Origin: CAZMOK01 sp964567785
GTDB lineage: Bacteria > Bacteroidota > Bacteroidia > Bacteroidales > JAGOPY01
DNA: 5,032 bases
Reading direction: 5' to 3'
Assembly: GCA_964567785.1 (NCBI GenBank)
Contig: CAZMOK010000123.1
Coordinates: forward strand, 1 to 5,032
Below the pieces are notes generated by a model, which ran no database searches, was not told where the DNA came from, and was given only the letters and a program-made list of their open reading frames with translations. This document shows positions 1-5,032 of this stretch, in pieces (the stretch's first letter is position 1; each line of letters opens with the position of its first letter). Position numbers and translations under genes: made by a program.

Positions 1-21
1 TGAGCGGTCTGCAATGCCTGT

Positions 22-36
22 CCCGCCGCAGGCGGG
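22..36. repeat. Short GC-rich perfect palindrome
   Basis: CCCGCC and GGCGGG form a perfect 6-bp inverted repeat around a GCA loop, in otherwise lower-GC sequence ahead of the lipoprotein gene. Short GC hairpins of this kind occur as dispersed intergenic elements in many Bacteroidota. No T-run follows, so it is not a standard intrinsic terminator. It could be a remnant of an interspersed repeat or a structure in the leader transcript. Copy number elsewhere in the genome cannot be judged from this window. Confidence 0.45.
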
Positions 37-41
37 GTTGG

Positions 42-94
42 GTTCAACATTATGTAGAGTCCATGAAAACAAGCCTTACACCAACACGTTAAGC
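42..94 (+). other. attC-like arrangement of integron core motifs (tentative)
   Basis: GTTCAAC at 42-48 fits the RYYYAAC core, and GTTAAGC at 88-94 fits the GTTRRRY core of integron attC recombination sites. They are in the right order, and the 53-base span is within the size of short attC sites. The second core ends six bases before the ATG of the lipoprotein gene, as happens at the front of integron cassettes. Against this, the arms between the cores pair poorly, and the two cores themselves pair imperfectly. Both core motifs are degenerate and can arise by chance, so this is a lead only. Confidence 0.2.
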
Positions 95-100
95 AATATC

Positions 101-865
101 ATGAAACAAACACGCATTTTTCTTGCTGTTTTTATTGTTATATCGCACCTCTTTTCCTGCAACCAGCCAACCATTGATCAAAAGTGGGATTCTGTTAAAG
201 ACAGCCGGGATTTCGCTGAATTTTTCAATTACGGGCTCGGGTGCCGCGACAGCGCCTTATTGGAAAAGTGTTATGATTCCTTAACCAGGTACCTCCCTTC
301 AGAATGTTGTACCATTTTGTTTTCAGGTGAATACTATTATCCCGGTTATGAAGATCCGGCAGATCAGAAATTCAGATTGACAGATGAATGTGACCGGGAG
401 ATTGACATGAAGGTGAGGAACATTTTATTTATCAGGATTGACAGCCTGGATAACACTGAAATTCATTACCAGAATAAAAGTATCAGCAACACTAGGGATT
501 TTATCCCGAGCATTTATAATTCAGACGAAGTTTCATTCGGTCTCCCTGAAATAAAACCTGTTCATATTGATGATTCAATATACTTCACAAGGAGTTTTGT
601 AATCTTCATTTATACAGAAATGCTCAGGACAGATATTCATAGAACCAGTTGGGAGGCGTTATATAATGTTGTTCATGAACTTTCAGATATCTATGATGAA
701 GTAAAGGAGATAAAAGCAAATAGTCTTTATCAGGCATCTTACAACAAAATAACCAGGCGCCAGCAGATGAACATTGATTTGCTTCGTTCAAAGAACATTG
801 CAATCCATTTTTGCTTGCTCAGGATCCCTCCCAAGCCCCCGCCTCCACACAATCCTTATAAATAA
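101..865 (+). CDS. Lipoprotein with a possible ExbD-like periplasmic domain
   Basis: This is a 254-residue protein whose function I do not recognise with certainty. Residues 1-20 are a lipoprotein signal: MKQTR, a hydrophobic core, then LFSC with the lipidated cysteine at 20. I chose the ATG at 101 because the in-frame ATG at 14 would put 29 non-hydrophobic residues before the signal. Residues 106-140 (RNILFIRID, then a turn and IHYQNKSIS) and 163-230 (a hydrophobic strand, HRTSWEALYNVVHELSDIYD, then a charged helix ending in TRRQQMNIDLL) resemble the periplasmic domain and C-terminal tail of Bacteroidota ExbD proteins. That is a pattern judged by eye. The usual ExbD transmembrane helix with its key aspartate is absent and a lipid anchor takes its place. 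Residues 241-250 are proline-rich. The base composition is clearly lower in GC than the neighbouring operon, with which it is convergent. A lineage-specific lipoprotein unrelated to ExbD remains possible. Confidence 0.75.
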   Translation: MKQTRIFLAVFIVISHLFSCNQPTIDQKWDSVKDSRDFAEFFNYGLGCRDSALLEKCYDSLTRYLPSECCTILFSGEYYYPGYEDPADQKFRLTDECDREIDMKVRNILFIRIDSLDNTEIHYQNKSISNTRDFIPSIYNSDEVSFGLPEIKPVHIDDSIYFTRSFVIFIYTEMLRTDIHRTSWEALYNVVHELSDIYDEVKEIKANSLYQASYNKITRRQQMNIDLLRSKNIAIHFCLLRIPPKPPPPHNPYK

Positions 866-1091
866 ATGCTGCCAGTGACCTGGGTGCAATTGCCGGCCGG
901 GGTTCCAGTGATTCTTTACTATATTTATTGGCCAAATGGATTAATGGCCCATTGAAGTTAACACACCGGCCTTCGCCTGCACCGGGACCGTAATATGTAA
1001 AACCTATGAAATGAAGAGCTTCGTAGCATTGCTCACTGTTATTTGTGTATCGGGTTTTAACAGCAACATTTCAAAATTATAATTTATCAGG
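866..1091. other. Convergent intergenic region, no clear gene or terminator
   Basis: This stretch separates the 3' ends of the lipoprotein gene and fbpC. I found no convincing hairpin with a T-run on either strand, only short palindromes: GCAATTGC at 886-893, CCGGCCGG at 893-900, and an AT-rich 12-bp palindrome at 1074-1085. A minus-strand frame is open from 1070 down to 819 without a good start codon. A plus-strand frame is open from 862 to 993. A 23-codon ORF at 1011-1082 reads like a signal peptide and then stops. These may be gene remnants or chance. Confidence 0.5.
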
Positions 1092-2153
1092 TCAGGGCTC
1101 TATCAGCCAGGGCCGTTGATGCTTTGCCCGGATAAAATGGTTCTCTGCACCGGTATCGAGGGGCTTCCGGGAATGAACGATCACGGGGACCGGTGTTGTT
1201 TTGCCCCCGGTCTCCCCGGCAATCACCGTATACTCTGTATATTCACCCAGAAACCGTTCCTGCAACACCTTAACGGGAATTCCCTCATCCTGCCGGTCAC
1301 AAAAACTTATCTCCTCAGGGCGCAGGCAAACAAGGATTTCAGGACCTTTGACCAAATTGCTTTCAGGGACCGGGAAGTTCCCGATCGCCGTTACGACCTG
1401 TTGACCCACGATGCGGCCGGGAAGCAGGTTCACTGTGCCAAAGAACCGGGCCACGTGGGAGTCTGCCGGTTGATAGTATACTTTATCAGGTCGGTCATCC
1501 TGCAGCTTTATACCATCCTTCATGACAACTGCCCTTGTGGCCAGGGCAAGCACATCCCGTGTGTCATGGGTGACCAAAATGGCTGTTGCCCCTGTTTTCC
1601 GTATGATCTCTCCAATCTCCGCCCTCATCTGGTTTTTATGCAGCGTATCGAGATTGCTGAACGGCTCGTCGAACAAAATGACATCGGGTTGCGGAGCCAG
1701 CGCCCTGGCCAGGGCAACCCTCTGTTTCTGGCCGCCCGACAACTGGTGCGGGTAGCGGTTTTCCAGGCCTGTCAGGCGGCAGATCTCCATCAGGGAACCA
1801 TACTGTTGTTCAGCCTTTTGGCTTCCTAACCGGTGCATGGCAAAAAATATGTTTTGTTTAACAGTTTTATGCGGGAACAGTGCATAGTCCTGGAAAACAA
1901 TCCCAACCCTGCGCTTTTGCGGTTCCAGGAATTGATTTTCACCGGCAGCACGCTCACCATGCAGGTAAACCGAGCCCTGCGTAGGTTTCTCAAAACCGGC
2001 GATCAGCCTGAGAACGGTTGTTTTGCCACAACCGCTTTCCCCTACCAGGCCGATGATCTCGCCCTTTTCTACCTTCAGGTCAAAACCACTGACAGCCCAG
2101 GACCTTGCTCCGGGAAACTTCTTGCCAATGTTCGTTAATTCAAGTACAGGCAT
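1092..2153 (-). CDS. fbpC: Ferric iron ABC transporter ATP-binding protein FbpC
   Basis: This is the ATPase subunit that powers ferric iron import through FbpB from the cytoplasmic face. At 353 residues it has the usual length for FbpC and related PotA/CysA-type ATPases. All motifs are present: Walker A GESGCGKT at 38-45, Q-loop glutamine 88 in VFQDY, signature LSGGQ at 138-142, Walker B VILFDEP at 158-164, D-loop SNLD at 166-169, and H-loop His196 in LVTHD. Residues from about 240 to the end form a C-terminal TOBE-type region (for example VCLRPEEISF at 275-284), which in this family binds ligands or regulates activity. It is the last gene of the operon and starts 32 bases after the fbpB stop. 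Two upstream ATGs (2185 and 2175) are out of frame, so the start at 2153 is preferred. Sequence alone cannot fully separate iron from spermidine, sulfate or other specificities in this ATPase group. The FbpA neighbour decides it. Confidence 0.93.
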   Translation of the reverse strand: MPVLELTNIGKKFPGARSWAVSGFDLKVEKGEIIGLVGESGCGKTTVLRLIAGFEKPTQGSVYLHGERAAGENQFLEPQKRRVGIVFQDYALFPHKTVKQNIFFAMHRLGSQKAEQQYGSLMEICRLTGLENRYPHQLSGGQKQRVALARALAPQPDVILFDEPFSNLDTLHKNQMRAEIGEIIRKTGATAILVTHDTRDVLALATRAVVMKDGIKLQDDRPDKVYYQPADSHVARFFGTVNLLPGRIVGQQVVTAIGNFPVPESNLVKGPEILVCLRPEEISFCDRQDEGIPVKVLQERFLGEYTEYTVIAGETGGKTTPVPVIVHSRKPLDTGAENHFIRAKHQRPWLIEP

Positions 2154-2185
2154 GGTTGTTCGGTTTTCAGTTCATTGTTGGTCAT

Positions 2186-3829
2186 TTAATCAAATTGCGA
2201 CAGTTTGTTGATCAGTATTACCGGCAGCAACCCAATGACCACCAAAACAAGTGATGCCGGTGCTGCCTCTGCGATCCGCTCATCGGATGCAAACTCGAAA
2301 GCCCTTATGGCCAGAGTATCGAAGTTGAACGGGCGGAGGATCAGGGTCAGGGGCAGTTCCTTCAACACATCGATGAACACAAGCAGCAATCCTGTCCAGA
2401 CTGCCGGCCGTATCAGGGGCAGGTTGATCTTCCGGAGCGTTTTCGCATTTGAAATGCCCAGCGACCGTGCCGATTCATCCATCGAGAGGGGTACCTTGTC
2501 GAGGCCGCTTTCAATGCTGTTGTAGCCCACTGCCATGAACCGCACCGCATAGGCGTAAATAAGCGCTGCCCAGGATGCGGTCAACATTGTGCGCACTACC
2601 CCCCCCGCTGTATCCCCTAACTGGTTGCCTGTCCACAACAGCAGCGACAGGATGCCCACTGCCACCACGGCGCCCGGAATGGCGTAACCCAATGTAGCCA
2701 GCCGGCTCAGGGTTTTGTTGATGCCGACCGGCCAGGTGCGCACCGAAAATGAAATGACCAGCGATAGGACAACCACTGCCAGTGAAGCAACCACCGCCAG
2801 CATGGAACTGTTGATGACCAGATCAGTGAAGTTGCGGTTGAAAAATGTATCCCAGGTCTGCATAAGCCAGTGTAACTGCATCAGCAAAGGAAACAGGAAA
2901 CCGGCTGCAAAAGGGAGCAGCATCCATATAATTAGAGCCACCTTCACGACGGGCCCCACTTTCTTCCGCACAGCTTTATGGCCCGGCGAAGCAGTGCTTG
3001 TAAACTTCTTGTTTCGGCGCTGCCACCGCTCTGAAAAAATAAGCACGATCACGAACAGCATGAGAACTGCCGACAGTTTCAGCGCCGATGGGGGGGAACC
3101 AAAGGCGTACCATGCCGTGAAAATACCGGTGGTAAAGGTATTGACTCCGAAATAATGCACGAGCCCGTAGTCGTTCAACACCTCCATCAAAACCAGTGAT
3201 ATACCTGCCACTATGGCCGGGCGGGCCATGGGCAGGGCAACACTGAAGAACGTCTGCGTGGAGCTTTTGCCAAGCGATGCTGCAACCTCCCGGTAAACAG
3301 GCGACTGCTTCGTGAACCAGGCCAGTGATATCAGGTAAACATACGGGTAATAAGCCACCGTGAAGATGAATATAGCCCCTGGCAATGAAAGGATATCGAA
3401 GAAGAGGTACTGACCGGTGTTGATATCGAGGTAATTGCGGAAAAACAGGTAAACCGGCGATGTGAAATCCAGTATCCCCGCCCAGGTGAAGCCGGTGATG
3501 TAGGCAGGTATGGCAAAGGGGAATATCAGGAACCACGACAACAGTTTCCTGCCCGGGAAGGTGAAGGCACTCACTATCCAGGCATTGCTCACCCCGATAA
3601 TGAGGGAGAAGAAAGCTACCCCGGCCATGAGTAGCACGGTGTTCAACGTGTAGCCTGGAAGCAGGTTCCCTGAAATATGGCCCCAGGCTTCATCTCCAGG
3701 TTGGAAAATATTGAAGGCAATGACGAACAAAGGGGCTGCGACCAGCAGGGCAATGATAAAAACCCCGGATTTCCAGGGATTAAAAATGTATTGCCGGATC
3801 GATCTTATGGACCTGATTGCAGTATTCAT
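2186..3829 (-). CDS. fbpB: Ferric iron ABC transporter permease FbpB (two fused halves)
   Basis: This is the inner-membrane channel that accepts Fe3+ from FbpA. It has 547 residues, typical of FbpB/FutB/SfuB permeases, in which two permease domains are fused in one chain. Each half has about six hydrophobic segments, the first at about 21-41 and the last at about 523-541. Each half carries an EAA loop that docks on the ATPase: EVAASLG with ALPMARPAI at 181-206, and DESARSLG with NLPLIRPAV at 451-477. The conserved Gly (187, 458) and LP pairs (199-200, 470-471) are intact. A basic linker at about 267-295 joins the halves. The start codon is 12 bases after the fbpA stop, so the two genes are probably translationally linked. 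The coding region contains a run of eight G (bases 2599-2606 on the opposite strand, encoding AGGV) and a run of seven C (3090-3096, encoding SPPS), but the frame is open throughout. Confidence 0.94.
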   Translation of the reverse strand: MNTAIRSIRSIRQYIFNPWKSGVFIIALLVAAPLFVIAFNIFQPGDEAWGHISGNLLPGYTLNTVLLMAGVAFFSLIIGVSNAWIVSAFTFPGRKLLSWFLIFPFAIPAYITGFTWAGILDFTSPVYLFFRNYLDINTGQYLFFDILSLPGAIFIFTVAYYPYVYLISLAWFTKQSPVYREVAASLGKSSTQTFFSVALPMARPAIVAGISLVLMEVLNDYGLVHYFGVNTFTTGIFTAWYAFGSPPSALKLSAVLMLFVIVLIFSERWQRRNKKFTSTASPGHKAVRKKVGPVVKVALIIWMLLPFAAGFLFPLLMQLHWLMQTWDTFFNRNFTDLVINSSMLAVVASLAVVVLSLVISFSVRTWPVGINKTLSRLATLGYAIPGAVVAVGILSLLLWTGNQLGDTAGGVVRTMLTASWAALIYAYAVRFMAVGYNSIESGLDKVPLSMDESARSLGISNAKTLRKINLPLIRPAVWTGLLLVFIDVLKELPLTLILRPFNFDTLAIRAFEFASDERIAEAAPASLVLVVIGLLPVILINKLSQFD

Positions 3830-3841
3830 CCTGTCGCTGGT

Positions 3842-4876
3842 TTATTTCCAGCCCGCTTCGTCAAAAAGCCTGGTAGCTTTTGAAAGGTGCGGGGTTAACT
3901 GATCCAGTGGAATGGTGTCGGGCTTGAATCCGCCCCACTCCATCTGCAGTTCCGTCCAGGGGGTGTTGCTGTTCACGGGGTACTCATGGTTGACCTCGGC
4001 AAGTAACTGCTGTGATTCGTTGCGAAGGAAGAATGAGATCAGTTTCTCCGCATTCTCTTTGTTGGGGGCATTTTTGGCAATGGCAGCAGCACTGATGTTC
4101 ATGTGTGCACCCCTGCCGTCCTGGTTGGGGAAGAAAACACCCATCTGCCCGGCCACCTGCCGCTCTTCTTCGTTTGACGAATGGAGCATCAGTCCCATAT
4201 AGTAGGTGTTTACTATGGCCACGTCGCCCACTCCGGCGGCAATGGCCTTTACCTGGTCGCGGTCATTTCCCCTGGGTTCCTGTGCCATGTTGGCAACTAT
4301 TCCTTTGGCCCACTCAAGGGCATCTTCCTCGCCGTTTGCGGCAATAATGGATGCCATAAGGGTTTGGTTATAGGCGTTCTGCGATGTGCGGACCAGTATC
4401 TTTCCCTGCCAGTGAGGGCCGGTAAGTGCTTCATAGGTGGAAAGGCCGGAAGGGTCGACCCTTTCGGTATGGTAGACAATTACCCGGGCGCGTTTGGTAA
4501 AACCGGTCCAGTAACCTTCGCTGTTGCGAAGATAGGAAGGTACGATGCCTTCGGTGACGGATCTATCCATGGGCTGGAGAAGGTCTTTTTCCCTGGCCTG
4601 GAGCATGTAGCCGGCATCAGCGGTGATGAACAGGTCGGCGGGCGAAGTGGCCCCCTCCAGTTCCAGCCGGTTGATCAACTGGTCAGCTCCCGCCTTTATA
4701 AGGTTTACGCGGATACCGGTTTCTTCGGTAAACTTCCTGAACAGGTCTTCATCGGTCTGGTAATGGCGGGCCGAATAAACATTGACTTCTTCAGCCGGGG
4801 GGGATGAACAGGATGTGGCAAACATCAGACCCACCGATAGGGCAAATAGCAGAATGGCGTTTTTCAGGATATTCAT
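3842..4876 (-). CDS. fbpA: Ferric iron-binding lipoprotein FbpA (FutA-like)
   Basis: This is the substrate-binding component of the ferric iron ABC importer. It has 344 residues. Residues 1-23 are a lipoprotein signal ending in ATSC with Cys23 as the lipid site, so the protein is membrane-anchored rather than free in the periplasm. The binding fold starts with VNVYSARHYQTD at 31-42. Putative iron ligands are His38 and Tyr39 in this motif, Tyr169 in SQNAYNQ, and Tyr225-Tyr226 in NTYYMG. From Tyr39 the later tyrosines lie 130, 186 and 187 residues away, the spacing I recall for cyanobacterial FutA. Other family hallmarks are SPADLFITADAG at 78-89 and the HEYPVN segment at 297-302. It is the first gene of the operon. 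The ATG at 4876 gives the complete signal peptide, and the A-rich leader without a Shine-Dalgarno site is normal for Bacteroidota. A run of seven C (4797-4803 on the + strand as G) encodes the prolines just after the lipid site. Confidence 0.94.
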   Translation of the reverse strand: MNILKNAILLFALSVGLMFATSCSSPPAEEVNVYSARHYQTDEDLFRKFTEETGIRVNLIKAGADQLINRLELEGATSPADLFITADAGYMLQAREKDLLQPMDRSVTEGIVPSYLRNSEGYWTGFTKRARVIVYHTERVDPSGLSTYEALTGPHWQGKILVRTSQNAYNQTLMASIIAANGEEDALEWAKGIVANMAQEPRGNDRDQVKAIAAGVGDVAIVNTYYMGLMLHSSNEEERQVAGQMGVFFPNQDGRGAHMNISAAAIAKNAPNKENAEKLISFFLRNESQQLLAEVNHEYPVNSNTPWTELQMEWGGFKPDTIPLDQLTPHLSKATRLFDEAGWK

Positions 4877-4931
4877 TGCTGATTATTTTGATTTGAGATG
4901 ATATGAATTGACTGAAGTCATGTGTCTTTTG

Positions 4932-4965
4932 TAAAGTTACGCAGGTGATTCCGACTTACTGCAAA
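4932..4965 (-). promoter_or_regulatory. Candidate Bacteroidota-type promoter of the fbpABC operon
   Basis: Read on the minus strand, TAACTTTA (4932-4939) matches seven of eight positions of the Bacteroidota -7 element TAnnTTTG. TTTG (4962-4965) lies upstream as a possible -33 element. The 22-base spacing is slightly longer than usual for this promoter class. Transcription would begin some 50 bases before the fbpA ATG. No other good match lies between here and the gene, but the motif is short and could be accidental. Confidence 0.35.
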
Positions 4966-4985
4966 GGAAAAAAGCCCTTTTCAGG

Positions 4986-5025
4986 TTTTCGACAAACATA
5001 ATGATAAACTGTTTATTGTCGAAAA
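4986..5025. promoter_or_regulatory. Inverted repeat with nested palindrome, possible operator
   Basis: TTTTCGACAA (4986-4995) and TTGTCGAAAA (5016-5025) are perfect 10-bp inverted copies separated by 20 bases, with their centres 30 bases apart, close to three helical turns. A second perfect palindrome, ATAAACTGTTTAT (5004-5016), lies between them and touches the right arm. The site is about 110 bases upstream of fbpA and just upstream of the candidate promoter. An iron-responsive regulator is an attractive guess, but the sequence is not a standard Fur box. It could also be the operator or terminator of a gene beyond the window edge. Confidence 0.4.
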
Positions 5026-5032
5026 TGTTTAC

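Noticed and set aside
14..100. Longer version of the lipoprotein starting at the ATG at 14
   Set aside because: It would add 29 residues before the signal peptide, partly encoded by the GC palindrome. The lipoprotein signal only makes sense from the ATG at 101.
866..955. 29-codon ORF starting right after the lipoprotein stop
   Set aside because: It is in frame with the preceding gene and begins at the very next codon, so readthrough can be imagined, but nothing in the sequence suggests stop-codon recoding.
1116..1829. 237-codon plus-strand ORF antisense to fbpC
   Set aside because: It lies entirely opposite a gene with every ABC ATPase motif. Its translation has no recognisable domain and is rich in Cys, His and Pro, as expected for an antisense shadow.
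2135..2185. Out-of-frame 16-codon ORF at the fbpB-fbpC junction (ATG at 2185)
   Set aside because: It overlaps the fbpC start and could be a coupling leader, but it is short, has no supporting feature, and such ATGs are common in A-rich junctions.
2976..3536. 186-codon minus-strand ORF in another frame inside fbpB
   Set aside because: It overlaps the membrane-spanning coding sequence in the same direction and its His/Gly-rich product lacks any recognisable feature.
4181..4807. 208-codon plus-strand ORF antisense to fbpA
   Set aside because: It is fully opposite a clear fbpA gene and its product shows no motif or signal. It is explained by codon bias of the real gene.
4963..4982. Possible intrinsic terminator around AAAAGCCCTTTT
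   Set aside because: The stem is only five weak base pairs with a two-base loop, too small to be stable. It lies upstream of fbpA with no gene end seen nearby.

Overview
The window most likely comes from a member of the Bacteroidota, although nothing in it fixes a genus. The start codons lack Shine-Dalgarno sites and follow A-rich leaders. Two proteins carry lipoprotein signal peptides. A candidate promoter resembles the TTTG / TAnnTTTG type of that phylum, and one lipoprotein ends in a region like the C-terminal tail of Bacteroidota ExbD proteins.

Layout. Bases 1-100 are a non-coding leader with a short GC palindrome and an integron-attC-like arrangement of core motifs. A 254-residue lipoprotein of unassigned function follows on the + strand (101-865). 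Bases 866-1091 are a convergent intergenic stretch with no clear terminator. They carry some odd open frames, including a 23-codon signal-peptide-like ORF. The rest (1092-4876) is a compact minus-strand operon, transcribed from right to left as fbpA, fbpB, fbpC, with gaps of 12 and 32 bases. Bases 4877-5032 are its upstream region, with a candidate promoter and a striking inverted repeat that could be an operator.

The three minus-strand genes form a complete ferric-iron ABC importer of the Fbp/Fut/Sfu type. FbpA is a lipid-anchored ferric-binding protein whose putative ligand set (His, Tyr, Tyr, Tyr-Tyr) has the spacing of cyanobacterial FutA. FbpB is a permease with two fused halves and two EAA loops. 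FbpC is the ATPase, with all nucleotide-binding motifs and a C-terminal TOBE-type regulatory region. FbpA should hand Fe3+ to FbpB at the inner membrane, and FbpC would power its entry into the cytoplasm.

The operon looks intact and conventional. The more unusual material is at the edges: the ExbD-like lipoprotein with its lower-GC, cassette-like surroundings, and the inverted repeat upstream of fbpA. I see no clear evidence of a wholly new system. The non-standard points are offered as testable leads.
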